Notes: generated by a model not told the origin, from the sequence alone. Counted from the stretch's first letter, positions 6,913 to 17,589 are shown. The stretch is DNA of 46,147 bases from Candidatus Buchananbacteria bacterium (GCA_030650095.1 JAUSEE010000060.1:1-46147), one strand, 5' to 3'. Made by a program: numbers and translations.

Positions 6913-9414
6913 ATGCCTAAAAAAGTAAGCAAAGAAAAAGCGGACAAGCCCAAAGCTGTTCAAAATGAAATCAGCGGCTTGGATAATGCCGGCGGAATTT
7001 CCAATCAAGTCATAACCGATGAAGTCCAGCAAAGCTATTTGGATTATGCCATGTCGGTTATCGTGGCACGCGCCTTGCCTGATGTGCGAGACGGTTTAAA
7101 ACCGGTTCATCGCCGCGTGCTTTATGCCATGTGGGATATCGGCTTGAAAGCTAACGCCAAATTCAGGAAATCAGCCAATGTGGTCGGTGAAGTTATGGCC
7201 AAATACCATCCTCATGGCGATGTGGCCATTTACGATACCTTGGTTAGAATGGCCCAGGACTTTTCTTTGCGTCATCCTTTGGTCCGAGGCCAAGGCAACT
7301 TCGGTTCTATGGACGGCGATGGCGCAGCTGCTATGCGTTATACCGAGGCTAAATTGGAATCTTTGGCTGAAGAAATTCTATTTGATATAGACAAAAACAC
7401 AGTTGATTTTATTCCCAATTACGACGGCGCCCACATGGAACCGGTTGTCTTGCCGGCTAAAGTTCCTAATTTACTGATCAACGGCGCTCAAGGCATAGCC
7501 GTGGGCATGGCCACCAATATTCCGCCCCACAATTTGGGCGAGGTGATAGACGGCGCCATGCATTTGATAGACAACCCCGACTGCGATGTTGACGACCTGA
7601 TGAAATTCATCAAAGGGCCTGATTTTCCCACCGGCGGAATTATTTATAATACTAAAGACATAAAACTAGCTTACACCACCGGCCGAGGCGGCGTGGTTTG
7701 CCGAGCTAAAACAGAAATTGAAGAAACCAAGGCTGGAGCTTTTAGGATTATTGTTTCGGAAGTGGTTTATCAAACCAACAAAGCCAGCCTCTTAGAAAAA
7801 ATAGCCGACCTGGTTAAAGAAAAGAAAATCGAAGGCATTAGGGACCTGCGAGATGAATCCAATAAAGACGGCGTACGGGTTGTCATTGAACTTAAAAAAG
7901 ATGCTTACCCGAAAAAAATATTAAACCAGCTTTTTAAGCACACCCAACTTCAATCCACTTTCCATTCCAATATTCTGGCTTTGGTTGACGGCATTCAACC
8001 CAGAGTTTTGAATTTAAAAACAGTTCTGGAAGAATACATCAAACACCGAAAAGAGGTTATCACCAGGCGCACCAAATATGAACTGGATAAAGCCAAAGAC
8101 CGGGCTCACATTTTGGCAGGTTTGGTTTTGGCTTTGAGCAAAATTGATCAGATTATCGCCACTATTAAAAAATCCAAAGATAAAGATGAGGCCAAGATTA
8201 ATTTGATGAGCAAATTCAAATTAAGCGAAAGGCAGACTTTGGCTATTTTGGAAATGAGATTGCAGCAACTGGCCAACTTGGAAAGAATTAAAATTGAAAA
8301 TGAATTGAAAGAGAAATTAAAACTTACTAAAGAATTGGAATCCATCCTGGGATCAGCGGCTAAAATAAAAACTATCATTAAAACCGAGGCTTCGGAATTA
8401 AGGGCAAAATTCGCCACTCCGCGCCGCACCCAAATCATAGCTCATGGCGTAGATAGTTTTTCCATGGAAGATTTGGTGCCGGATGAAGAAATAATCGTTA
8501 TGGCCACAGCTGACGGCTATATTAAAAGATTGCCGCCGGATACTTTTAAAACCCAAGGCCGGGGGGGGAAAGGCATTATCGGCTTAACCACCAAAGAAGA
8601 AGATATTGTGGAACATTTTTTTACCACCTCCACTCACGCTGATTTATTATTCTTCACCACCAAAGGACGCGTCTTTCAATTAAAAGGCTACGATTTGCCG
8701 CAAGCTTCACGCACCGCCAAAGGACAAGCCTTGGTAAACTTCTTGCAACTGGCACAGAGTGAAAAAGTTTCTTCCATTTTGCCCTCCACCGAGATTGAAA
8801 ACGATAAATATTTGGTTATGGTAACCAGCCAAGGCACTATTAAGAAAACAGCTATTGAAGATTTTGCCAATGTCAGGCGCAGCGGCTTGATTGCTTTGAA
8901 ATTAAAAGGCAACGATAATCTGGAATGGGTGAAACCGTCTAAGGGCGTAGAAAATGTGGTTTTAGTGACAGCCGGCGGACAAGCCATTAGATTTGAAGAG
9001 AAAAATGTCAGGCCCATGGGCCGAGCCGCTTCCGGTGTTAGAGGCATAAAATTAAAAGGCACCGATAAAATTGTGGGCATGGGCATATTGGATCCAAAAA
9101 TAAACAAAGATGCCAAACTGCTGATAATTATGGAAAAAGGTTTTGGCAAACAAACAGCCATCAGCGCTTACAAAGTCCAAGGCCGAGGAGGCAGCGGCAT
9201 TAAGACCGCTAAAATCACTCCAAAAACCGGCAAGATTGTCAGCGGCAGAATTATTAATGATCAAGACGAGGATTTGATTATAATTTCTTCCAAGGGACAG
9301 GTTATTAGGTTAGACATCAGGGGTGTTAATGTTTTAGGACGAGATACTCAAGGCGTAAGAGTGATGAGATTTAAAGATGTTAACGATACAGTGGCTAATG
9401 TGACGATGATTTAG
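6913..9414 (+). CDS. gyrA: DNA gyrase subunit A
   Basis: ARALPDVRDGLKPVHRRVLYAM, catalytic Tyr motif AAAMRYTEAKL, GyrA-box-like QGRGGKGI, beta-pinwheel repeats. Confidence 0.97.
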   Translation: MPKKVSKEKADKPKAVQNEISGLDNAGGISNQVITDEVQQSYLDYAMSVIVARALPDVRDGLKPVHRRVLYAMWDIGLKANAKFRKSANVVGEVMAKYHPHGDVAIYDTLVRMAQDFSLRHPLVRGQGNFGSMDGDGAAAMRYTEAKLESLAEEILFDIDKNTVDFIPNYDGAHMEPVVLPAKVPNLLINGAQGIAVGMATNIPPHNLGEVIDGAMHLIDNPDCDVDDLMKFIKGPDFPTGGIIYNTKDIKLAYTTGRGGVVCRAKTEIEETKAGAFRIIVSEVVYQTNKASLLEKIADLVKEKKIEGIRDLRDESNKDGVRVVIELKKDAYPKKILNQLFKHTQLQSTFHSNILALVDGIQPRVLNLKTVLEEYIKHRKEVITRRTKYELDKAKDRAHILAGLVLALSKIDQIIATIKKSKDKDEAKINLMSKFKLSERQTLAILEMRLQQLANLERIKIENELKEKLKLTKELESILGSAAKIKTIIKTEASELRAKFATPRRTQIIAHGVDSFSMEDLVPDEEIIVMATADGYIKRLPPDTFKTQGRGGKGIIGLTTKEEDIVEHFFTTSTHADLLFFTTKGRVFQLKGYDLPQASRTAKGQALVNFLQLAQSEKVSSILPSTEIENDKYLVMVTSQGTIKKTAIEDFANVRRSGLIALKLKGNDNLEWVKPSKGVENVVLVTAGGQAIRFEEKNVRPMGRAASGVRGIKLKGTDKIVGMGILDPKINKDAKLLIIMEKGFGKQTAISAYKVQGRGGSGIKTAKITPKTGKIVSGRIINDQDEDLIIISSKGQVIRLDIRGVNVLGRDTQGVRVMRFKDVNDTVANVTMI

Positions 9415-9484
9415 AGTGTAATGGGTAGGTTGTAGTTTCTGATCGTCATTGCGAAATACAAGGTAATTTAACATTTTACATATC

Positions 9485-9585
9485 GTCATTGCGAGGAACG
9501 AAGCAATCCCACTTGATATACACACGAGATTGCTTCGTCCGTCATCCTCCGCCAGTTGGCAGATGGCGGACTCCCTCGCAATGAC
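9485..9585. repeat. Interspersed palindromic repeat GTCATTGCGAGGAACGAAGCAATCCC...GATTGCTTCGTC...CTCGCAATGAC
   Basis: Nested inverted repeat; related copy at 17301-17385. Confidence 0.85.
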
Positions 9586-9675
9586 AAAGTGCTTTATGTA
9601 CTATCTATTGGTTTATTTCGTATAGAAACGAGTTATGACGAAATAAAAATTAATAATTATTTAACAAACAAAAAT

Positions 9676-10101
9676 ATGGGGTTTGAAACACCGGAAGCGC
9701 CAACTCCACGAGAAAAATTTGAAAAAGCCGAGAAAGATGTTCACATTGAACAGGTAGATCTTGAAACACAAAAGAAACGACGAGCTGAACACGTAGCTGA
9801 ATTCAAGAAAACTATTAAGGATAGCCCGTTTTCTATTTTAACAATCATAGATCTTTTGCCAACAAATCTTGATGTTCTTTTGGCAAAACGAAGATTAAAT
9901 TCGGCCGAGAAAAAAGTATCAGGATTGATTGATGCAGATCATGGAGAAGCTACCAGACTTAATCAAAGATATGATGAATTGAAAAATGAAGTTATAGAAA
10001 CCGAGAAAGATTTCAAAGAAGCGCTCCAAAAATTAGCCGATTTTGAAACTGACAGCCTAGGAATGAATGATAAAATAGAAGCTCCAGAAGAAGCGCAATA
10101 A
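9676..10101 (+). CDS. Hypothetical coiled-coil protein (start likely 9676 rather than 9556)
   Basis: MGFETPEAPTPREKFEKAEKDVHIEQ...; the extension from 9556 lies partly in the palindromic repeat. Confidence 0.6.
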   Translation: MGFETPEAPTPREKFEKAEKDVHIEQVDLETQKKRRAEHVAEFKKTIKDSPFSILTIIDLLPTNLDVLLAKRRLNSAEKKVSGLIDADHGEATRLNQRYDELKNEVIETEKDFKEALQKLADFETDSLGMNDKIEAPEEAQ

Positions 10102-10148
10102 AATTGCCAAAAATTATTTATTTGTAAAGAAATATACATTCTAAAATT

Positions 10149-10832
10149 ATGCAAACTCCAGCTGAAAAATACTTGATAAAAAAAGTTGCTCAAATTCTCA
10201 TGCAAAGCAACAATTTAGAAAACGCCAGGATACTTAATGTTGGCGCGGGAGAAAGTATTGTTCTTGAAAGCAGCATCCTAAGTATTGTTGGCAACAAATT
10301 TATCTGCGACCGCATGGATGTTACCGATTGTCGCGTAAAGCATCCTAATACCGGTGAATGTTTTATTGCGTCAGTGGAATCAATGCCCGAAATAAAATCA
10401 AATCAATATGAACTGGCTTTTGCAAACTACGTTTTGGAGCATGTGGCAGACCTTGGTAAGGCGGCGGCAGAAATTCATCGCGTTTTAAAACCATCGGGCT
10501 ATTTTATAACATCACTACCAAACATTTCCGCGCCAGAATTCATTTTATCTAAATACACGCCTACGAAATTCCACCAATTTATCAAAGGAGAGGGTGAGGG
10601 AAGACATGCCTATGAAACTCAATATGCGTTTAAGAACATTAAAGGGTTTATTAAAGTCTTTGAAAAATATTTTTCAGTTGTTGAAATAAGATACTGGTCG
10701 AATACGTTGGGTTATCTTTATAGATTTCCCGTCATAAGTATTATTAGCAAAGTTTATGATAAAATAATCAATTATTTAAATATTAAAATGCTAATGGGCA
10801 ATGTGTGCATAGTTTTTAAAAAAAATGTTTAA
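10149..10832 (+). CDS. Class I SAM-dependent methyltransferase
   Basis: LNVGAGES, FANYVLEHVADLGKAAAEIHRVLKPSGYFITSLPN motifs. Confidence 0.87.
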   Translation: MQTPAEKYLIKKVAQILMQSNNLENARILNVGAGESIVLESSILSIVGNKFICDRMDVTDCRVKHPNTGECFIASVESMPEIKSNQYELAFANYVLEHVADLGKAAAEIHRVLKPSGYFITSLPNISAPEFILSKYTPTKFHQFIKGEGEGRHAYETQYAFKNIKGFIKVFEKYFSVVEIRYWSNTLGYLYRFPVISIISKVYDKIINYLNIKMLMGNVCIVFKKNV

Positions 10833-11484
10833 AAAAATCCTAACATTAATAAATCAGTTTTTTGGTATTTTATTTTTCCTTAGTTTTTTCGGGACATTTG
10901 TTAGTATTTTTATTTTCACCCATTTCATGATTCAAAACCATTACTTCACCACTGGGGCGGTTTTAATTACTCTGGTCTTTTTCAGTTTTTTAATAACGTT
11001 TATTTTAAAACCTATTTTAAAAGATGGAACTGGGATGCAAAATACATTTGTCTCCAAAAAAAATTATTACCCAATTATTATTATAATTTCATTGTTTCTT
11101 TTGCTTTTCGGATATTTTACCATTTACCAGCCATTAACTAGCCAATTTTTAGGTGCAATCAATCTCAATATGAAGCAAAGTGTAGACAATAATATAATTG
11201 TGCGAGCTAAAAGCGGCACGGAAATATATTTTCAATTCGATGTCAGCCAATTTGTTGAAGATGGAACAAAAGTGGAAGTGATTATTACCGGTCCGGATAA
11301 TTGGACAACTAATAAAACCTATACTATTGCCAAAAAAGATTTAAATGATGATAGTAATGTTACCAGCGGCACTGAAACCACTTCCAGCCTGGAAAAACTC
11401 CCAAAAGACGGGGAATATAATATATCGATTAGACAATTAGACATTAAGACATTAATTAAAAGAGTAGTTGTTTTAGGAAAATAA
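10825..11484 (+). CDS. Hypothetical membrane protein with three TM helices and an extracytoplasmic domain
   Basis: Hydrophobic N-terminal segments; overlaps the end of the methyltransferase gene. Confidence 0.7.
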   Translation: MFKKILTLINQFFGILFFLSFFGTFVSIFIFTHFMIQNHYFTTGAVLITLVFFSFLITFILKPILKDGTGMQNTFVSKKNYYPIIIIISLFLLLFGYFTIYQPLTSQFLGAINLNMKQSVDNNIIVRAKSGTEIYFQFDVSQFVEDGTKVEVIITGPDNWTTNKTYTIAKKDLNDDSNVTSGTETTSSLEKLPKDGEYNISIRQLDIKTLIKRVVVLGK

Positions 11485-11534
11485 AAAAATATTAAATTCC
11501 TGCCTGCGCAGGAATGACACTATAAATAAATACC

Positions 11535-12491
11535 ATGTTCACATATATTTTATTAATCTTTGGTTTTATCTTCCTCATCAAAGGAGCGGAACTCCTGGTT
11601 GACGGCTCTTCATCACTGGCCAAAAGATTTAAAATATCCAACTTGGTTATCGGCCTGACTATCGTGGCCCTAGGCACTTCGGCTCCGGAACTGGTGATTA
11701 ATATAATATCCAGCTTAAAGGGCTCGGCTGACTTGGCCATAGGCAATATTGTCGGCTCCACTATTGCCAATATTCTTTTAATCGGCGGCATAGCCGCTAT
11801 GATTTATCCTTTGAAGATACTGGGTGGCACAGCTAAAAAAGAAATTCCTCTTAGTTTGGGAGCGATTATACTTTTGCTTCTTTTAGCCAATGATTTTTTC
11901 TTGCCCAAAACCGGCATGCTGTTTTTAAGCCGGCTCGACGGCGTGATACTTCTGGGATCATTTTTGATATTTATTTATTACACTTTCGGTTTGCTTAAAA
12001 CCGAATCCAAAGAAACCGAAGAGTACCCCAAACATCACTTTGGCACTACCTTGGCTTACATTGTTATCGGCGTAGCCGGTCTTTCTTTGGGCGGAAAATG
12101 GGTGGTTGAAAGCGTTTCGCAGATTGCTTTGGATTTGGGTTTCAGCCAAGCGTTGATGGGCTTAACTATAATCGCTATTGGCACTTCTTTGCCGGAACTG
12201 GCCACTTCGGCCGTGGCCGCTTACAAAAAAAATGCCGATTTGGCTATTGGCAATATTGTCGGCTCCAATATATTCAATATCTTTTGGATTCTAGGACTAA
12301 GCGCCATTATAAAACCGCTGGCTTTCAACGAAAGCTTGAACACCGATATTTTAGTGGCTATCGGCTCAACTGTTATTTTGTTTTATTTCGTTTTAACCGG
12401 CAAAGAAAACAGGCGTGTGGAACGCTGGGAAGGCGTGGCTCTGTTTTGCTTGTATATGGTTTATTTAACCTTTCTGATTTGGCGAGGATAA
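11535..12491 (+). CDS. Calcium/sodium antiporter (YrbG/CaCA family)
   Basis: Two inverted alpha-repeats: ALGTSAPELVINIISSLKGSADLAIGNIVGSTIANI and AIGTSLPELATSAVAAYKKNADLAIGNIVGSNIFNI. Confidence 0.95.
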   Translation: MFTYILLIFGFIFLIKGAELLVDGSSSLAKRFKISNLVIGLTIVALGTSAPELVINIISSLKGSADLAIGNIVGSTIANILLIGGIAAMIYPLKILGGTAKKEIPLSLGAIILLLLLANDFFLPKTGMLFLSRLDGVILLGSFLIFIYYTFGLLKTESKETEEYPKHHFGTTLAYIVIGVAGLSLGGKWVVESVSQIALDLGFSQALMGLTIIAIGTSLPELATSAVAAYKKNADLAIGNIVGSNIFNIFWILGLSAIIKPLAFNESLNTDILVAIGSTVILFYFVLTGKENRRVERWEGVALFCLYMVYLTFLIWRG

Positions 12492-12506
12492 GAGTAGAGG
12501 AAATAA

Positions 12507-12545
12507 AAAGCCCGGTCACCTATAGGCGATCGGGTTGTTTTAATT
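12507..12545. terminator. Bidirectional terminator between convergent genes
   Basis: aaaaagcccggtcacctataggcgatcgggttgtttt. Confidence 0.7.
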
Positions 12546-12548
12546 TAA

Positions 12549-12977
12549 TTATTTATTTTTCTTAAAACTTGAACTCTCGGGATTGTAAGGAACTGCATAG
12601 GCTTTTGGCGAGTCACTAGTCGGCGATAAAATCTCGGCTTGTTTCTTGTTGTACAGGCTATAGCCCACATCAGCGCCGCCAAAAAGGCAGACATCGTAAA
12701 TTTCCCAATAAATTCCCGCATCGCTCTCGGCTGAAATATCATAGCAATCATCAGGAATGCCATAGATTGTAACACTATCACCGGGATAAAGAACATAATC
12801 AAGTTGATTTGATCCCCAATTGACGCTCGAAGTGGGCGAAACATAGACTCCGACTATCACTTCGTAAGAATCATTATAAATGGTAATGATATTATTATTG
12901 GGCGTAGCTACCGGCGGCGGACAGCCCAATAGAATAATTGATACCAAAACGATTAAAAATGGATAACAAATCTTCAT
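12549..12977 (-). CDS. Hypothetical lipoprotein
   Basis: Signal peptide with lipobox ILLGC; no recognised domain. Confidence 0.7.
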   Translation of the reverse strand: MKICYPFLIVLVSIILLGCPPPVATPNNNIITIYNDSYEVIVGVYVSPTSSVNWGSNQLDYVLYPGDSVTIYGIPDDCYDISAESDAGIYWEIYDVCLFGGADVGYSLYNKKQAEILSPTSDSPKAYAVPYNPESSSFKKNK

Positions 12978-13074
12978 TTTCTTTCATCTCCTGGTTAGGT
13001 TTAAACTGGAAGCACGGAGAAACTAAAGAACATTAAAAGACTATGATATTTTTGTAAAATTGTCAATCAACGGA

Positions 13075-15957
13075 CTATTTGACTGAAGACTTTAATTTGA
13101 ATTGCTTATAAGACAGCCAGGATATTATTAGTCCTAAAAATATAACAAGAGCTATAAAATACGGCTGATTATTTTTGGCTGAAGACGGCGCAATTTCTTC
13201 TTGCGCTCCTTGGACTTCTCCTAAAATCAAAATATCGGTATTATAGCGAGGAAGCAGCCTGTACTCTGCGCCCGATTTAACAACTAGGCCGACCATTTCA
13301 ATTTTTTCGCCTTCTTTAAAAACCGATTTATCAATCTGGGCTGATTGTTTAAGATAAACTTTAATTTCCTCAGAACCGTCATCGACAAAAACATAATTAC
13401 CTTTCACTTCTATCACTTCTCCGGCTACTTTAACTAGTTGTCCCAGGTATGAATCATCAATATCAGACCAAAGGACGCTAGCCGGTTGAACTTCGTTTTG
13501 TCGGCTGATTATTTTGATATCACTTTGGGTTTTAATCTTAATTCTTTTCTCGCTGGCGGTCTCCGATATTTCACCGGTTACTTCCACTCTGTCACCAACC
13601 TCTAATTTAGGAAAATCTTTTTTATAAGAATAGACTTGGATATCTTCACTGGCAATATAAAATATCTGCGCGCCCAAAACTCCCGGCTCGACCAAAACCG
13701 TACCGGTGATTTTAACAATTTTACTTGGACTCACAGATGTTTTATTTTCTTTTGGCTCTGTTTTAATTTCATTTTCTTCCCCGGGAGTCGGTTCTAAAGT
13801 GAGTTGCCATTTACTGTTGGCGTCCAGAGCATAAGACAACCCTTCTTTGGCAGTTTCATAGCCTATCTCGTTGACAATTTCAGCTAACGGATTAATCAAT
13901 CTGGCTTTATCGTTAGTGTTGTTTAAAGCCAGCCCCGTGTCTTTCCTAAAAAAAGACAAATATTCATGCGGTTCTATTACTAAACCAAAAATCTTATAAG
14001 GCCGGCTGCCGCCTTCCATGTCGTCTAGGAGCCAATTGCTTAAATCAACCGCTTGATCATTGGGATTATAAATCTCTATGAATTCATTTTCCATATCGGA
14101 GCCGGTTGGGTTAGCCAACACCTCGGTAATAATCACTTTTTGATAATCAGTAGGTGTTTTAATTTCTTCGGCCGGCTTTACAGCTTCTTTATTTTCTTCG
14201 CTGCTAATGATATTGGGCAAGCCTTTGGTGGAAGAGCTGGTTATTTGAAAATCATTATAGTCAATATTCGTATCCCGGCCGTCAATTATCCTGGCGATGG
14301 AACTGGGATCATCGCTTTTGGGAGCGTTGTCGAAAACATTGCTGTCATCATAATTGCCATAAGCCACCTGATCAATAACTGCCTTGCTAGCATCTTTTAA
14401 AACCACCAGATCGCCCGAATTATTCAAATTTCCTTTGGGGCTGGCAATGATTTTAAACTGATGGCCGGAAATTTGACCGGATAGATCTGTTTCCTGGCCG
14501 GAACCATCAATTATAAACCAACCTTTCAATTCAATGGAATCAGTCGTGTTATTATAAAGTTCAATCCATTCCACTTCGCCATCAGCTGGATCAGAAACTA
14601 ATTCGTTTATAACCACAGTCGATGGATTAAAACTGATTATAACCGGCTGGTTGACACCGCCTCCGGAAGATGGGGGCGAGGGAGTTGTTTTAACCAGCGG
14701 CGCGGTAATTACATTGGCCATATTTTTGCTAGGAGTAGTTGTGATAGCAAAATCATTTTTGTCTAAACCGCTTCTTTGCCCGTCAATTTTTCTGGCGAGA
14801 GAATCGGGGTTATCAGCGGCCTGCGCGTTATCGGCTAAATTGCCGTCATCATAATCGCCGTAAGTTACTTGATCAATCACGGCATCCTGATAGTTTAAAA
14901 CTACTTTATCACCGCTGTTATTTAATTTACTGCTTGAAAGTTCAAAAGTTTTAAAATCATGCGGGAGAATATCGCCGCTAAGAATAGAAATTGTGCCCAC
15001 GCCGTCTTTCAATAACAAACCGGATAAATTAATAGTGGAAGTGGTGTTATTATATAATTCAATCCATTCTTTTTGCCCGTCGGCGGGATCGGACACAAAT
15101 TCATTGATAACTATGTCGCCGGAGTTTATGTTTAGGGTGGTGGTAGGAGTTTCACTGACACTGACAATCAAGTTATCAGAACTAGTAGCGCCTTGATTAT
15201 CGGTAACTATTAAAACAACCGTAAATAATCCTACTGAATTGTAAGCGTGTAAAGCAGAAACTCCGCTGGCTGTAACGCTATCGCCAAAATCCCAATTATA
15301 ATTTGAAATTGTGCCATCGCTATCCGATGAACCGCTGCCGTCAAACAAAGCTTCCTTGCCTAAGAGAATATCTTGGTCATCGCCGGCTGCGGCGATAGGA
15401 CTGACATTAGCTGCAGCCAAAACAGAATTTTGAGCTTGGGGTGTGCCATTTGGCAGTTGGCTAGTAGACCAATTACTGGCTTGGCTGGGTAAAGATGAGT
15501 CTATTCTTTCCATAGTTTTCTTATTGTCGTTATCGCCCGAAAACCAGCCGGCTGAAGCATCAAGCAAATCAATTAAATTACCATCAGCGTCTTTTAATTC
15601 CAAAACTTCTCCGCTATTGCCTAAGGCCCCAGTATAAATCTGGTCGGCCGTAATTTGGGGCAAACTGTCATCACTGGTTCTTTCCAGTAAAAAATAACCG
15701 CCGGCTGAAATTGTGCCGGATAAAGAAATAGAGGGCGTGCCATCTTGGGCGTTTAATGTCCAGCCGGACAAATCAATGTCTAAATCGCTGTTGTTGTATA
15801 ATTCCAGCCATTCGCTGTTAGCGGATTCGACTGTTCCCATCCAAGCTACTTCGTTGATTACCACTTCTAAATTGTTAAAGGCCGAGGATGTTTTTAAAAA
15901 TAAAAAAAATCCCGCCAAGAGAAGAGGGATAATAAAGCACAACTTTTTTACAAACAT
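13075..15957 (-). CDS. Multidomain surface protein: lamin-tail (LTD) repeats, PKD domain, OB-fold-like domain, C-terminal TM
   Basis: Repeated VVINEVxxxPADGExEWIELYNNT...; PKD GDDQDILLGKEALFDGSGSSDSDGTISNYNWDFGD; OB-like ITGTVLVEPGVLGAQIFYI...VGDRVEVTGEIS; terminal TM YFIALVIFLGLIISWLSY. Confidence 0.88.
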   Translation of the reverse strand: MFVKKLCFIIPLLLAGFFLFLKTSSAFNNLEVVINEVAWMGTVESANSEWLELYNNSDLDIDLSGWTLNAQDGTPSISLSGTISAGGYFLLERTSDDSLPQITADQIYTGALGNSGEVLELKDADGNLIDLLDASAGWFSGDNDNKKTMERIDSSLPSQASNWSTSQLPNGTPQAQNSVLAAANVSPIAAAGDDQDILLGKEALFDGSGSSDSDGTISNYNWDFGDSVTASGVSALHAYNSVGLFTVVLIVTDNQGATSSDNLIVSVSETPTTTLNINSGDIVINEFVSDPADGQKEWIELYNNTTSTINLSGLLLKDGVGTISILSGDILPHDFKTFELSSSKLNNSGDKVVLNYQDAVIDQVTYGDYDDGNLADNAQAADNPDSLARKIDGQRSGLDKNDFAITTTPSKNMANVITAPLVKTTPSPPSSGGGVNQPVIISFNPSTVVINELVSDPADGEVEWIELYNNTTDSIELKGWFIIDGSGQETDLSGQISGHQFKIIASPKGNLNNSGDLVVLKDASKAVIDQVAYGNYDDSNVFDNAPKSDDPSSIARIIDGRDTNIDYNDFQITSSSTKGLPNIISSEENKEAVKPAEEIKTPTDYQKVIITEVLANPTGSDMENEFIEIYNPNDQAVDLSNWLLDDMEGGSRPYKIFGLVIEPHEYLSFFRKDTGLALNNTNDKARLINPLAEIVNEIGYETAKEGLSYALDANSKWQLTLEPTPGEENEIKTEPKENKTSVSPSKIVKITGTVLVEPGVLGAQIFYIASEDIQVYSYKKDFPKLEVGDRVEVTGEISETASEKRIKIKTQSDIKIISRQNEVQPASVLWSDIDDSYLGQLVKVAGEVIEVKGNYVFVDDGSEEIKVYLKQSAQIDKSVFKEGEKIEMVGLVVKSGAEYRLLPRYNTDILILGEVQGAQEEIAPSSAKNNQPYFIALVIFLGLIISWLSYKQFKLKSSVK

Positions 15958-16093
15958 AATTTTATGTCGTTTTAATAAGTATACTTGAATTATATAATAT
16001 TATTTTTATTTTTAAAATGTGGTTGACATTCCATTTTGATTTATGATAATTTAAAGTCTTAGAACTTTGACAAAACCCATGAAAGGATAAAAC

Positions 16094-17134
16094 ATGTCAA
16101 AAAAAGTTATCATCACCGGTATACCCGGCAGCGGCAGCACGGATTTCTGCTCCCGTTACTCGGCTTTGGATTCTTTGAAAGTCAGAACTTATAATATGGG
16201 CGATAGACTGCTGGAAACGGCCCAGGAATCGCCGCAAAAGCCTTTTATCACGGCGGAAAATCTTCTTAATCTTCATCCTGAATTTTTATGCGCTCTAAGA
16301 GACCGCTCTTTTGACAGGACACTTTTAATGATGAAACTTGATCAGCGCATTTACAACCGTTTTCTTTTTGACATGCACTGCCAATTCTTTTGGAATGATG
16401 TTTTAACCAACGCTTATGATTGGCGCTATCTAACGCAAATAAGCGCTGATATGTTTATAACTATTATTGACAAGCCCTCAATTATAAAAGAAAGGCAAAT
16501 GGCCACCAACCCGGGCCAATTGCAAGATCATGATTTTCGCGATTTGCTCTTGTGGCAGAATACCGAGGCTAACATTACCAGCGGTTGGGCGGCTAATTTA
16601 TGTCGGCCGGCTTATGTGTTACCGAGCCAGCAGGATCCAATCATAATCGAAAGTCTGCTTGAAAACGCTTTTCTGATTTATTTTCAGATGCCTATGACAG
16701 ACGCCAGTTCCGAAGCCGATGCCATGATTACCGCTTTCAAAGAAAGATTGCTAGCAGTCGGCCAAGAATTAACCGGCCGGCCTACGCCCTTGATTGATCC
16801 CAGGACAATTGATATTGAAACAGGCGAGGGCTTGTCCCAAAAAGAAGAAAGGGCTATTAGGATACACACTGTCCACCGCGATTTGAACTGGTATATTCCT
16901 CAAGCTTCTGATTTGGTAGCTTATTATCCTCCCGGCACGATGCTTTCTAAAGGAGTGAGTGATGAGTCAACACGCGGTTTTGAAACAGGCAAAAACGCCT
17001 TTGTGATTTTTTCCAATGAAAACACCAGCCCCTTTATGGACATATCAACGCGGGTTTTCACCTCCGAGGAAGAGTTCTTTGACTTCTTTCCAGAGTATAT
17101 GGAAAACAGACTGGAAACCTTACAGCGCGTCTAA
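16094..17134 (+). CDS. Hypothetical protein with N-terminal P-loop (nucleoside-kinase-like)
   Basis: KKVIITGIPGSGSTDFCSRY Walker-A-like motif. Confidence 0.65.
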   Translation: MSKKVIITGIPGSGSTDFCSRYSALDSLKVRTYNMGDRLLETAQESPQKPFITAENLLNLHPEFLCALRDRSFDRTLLMMKLDQRIYNRFLFDMHCQFFWNDVLTNAYDWRYLTQISADMFITIIDKPSIIKERQMATNPGQLQDHDFRDLLLWQNTEANITSGWAANLCRPAYVLPSQQDPIIIESLLENAFLIYFQMPMTDASSEADAMITAFKERLLAVGQELTGRPTPLIDPRTIDIETGEGLSQKEERAIRIHTVHRDLNWYIPQASDLVAYYPPGTMLSKGVSDESTRGFETGKNAFVIFSNENTSPFMDISTRVFTSEEEFFDFFPEYMENRLETLQRV

Positions 17135-17145
17135 CGCTTAACCAA

Positions 17146-17182
17146 ATATCGAGCACCTAAAAACTGCTCGATTTTTTATTTC
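17146..17182 (+). terminator. Intrinsic terminator
   Basis: TCGAGCA...TGCTCGA followed by TTTTTTATTT. Confidence 0.8.
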
Positions 17183-17242
17183 ATTTACAAAATAATCATA
17201 AGGACTAATCCAGAGATAGAATATTTTCCATTATCCTTATTT

Positions 17243-17385
17243 GTCATCCCGAGCGTAGCCGAGCTTGACTGCCGGCTAGGCAATGGATCCATTTTTATTT
17301 GTCATTGCGAGGTACGAAGCAATCTCATATATTAAACCATAAGATTGCCACGTCGTCCGCTAAAAAGCGGACTCCTCGCAATGAC
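17243..17385. repeat. Composite interspersed palindromic repeats (GTCATCCCGAGCG... plus GTCATTGCGAGGTACGAAGCAATC...CTCGCAATGAC)
   Basis: Same family as 9485-9585. Confidence 0.8.
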
Positions 17386-17457
17386 AAAAAAGTTTATCCC
17401 AAAAAATAATAGATGAACAAAACTTAAACTATGTGATTTAAAATAATACAAAAATCA

Positions 17458-17485
17458 TTGACTTTTTAGTTAAAAGTTTTATAAT
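17458..17485 (+). promoter_or_regulatory. Strong sigma70-type promoter TTGACT-N16-TATAAT
   Basis: Read directly; 20 nt upstream of a structured RNA element. Confidence 0.65.
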
Positions 17486-17504
17486 ATAAGAGCAATTCAA
17501 AAAC

Positions 17505-17589
17505 GCCCGGGTGGATTGAATACGACCTAAAGGAGTATTCAATGGGTGGCAAAAGCCACCCCGGTATCAACCGGGCAACAGTTTTTTAA
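17505..17589 (+). ncRNA. Candidate structured leader RNA with embedded 15-codon ORF (17542-17589, MGGKSHPGINRATVF)
   Basis: Outer stem GCCCGG(17505-17510)/CCGGGC(17571-17576); ATTGAATAC/GTATTCAAT (17515-17523/17535-17543); GGGTGGC-aaaa-GCCACCC (17544-17561). Confidence 0.5.

Noticed and set aside
8688-9161. Antisense ORF of 157 aa inside gyrA (minus strand)
   Set aside because: Fully overlaps the well-supported gyrA frame; typical shadow ORF.
14053-14400. 115-aa plus-strand ORF and other plus ORFs inside 13075-15957
   Set aside because: Shadow ORFs opposite the convincing 960-aa LTD protein.
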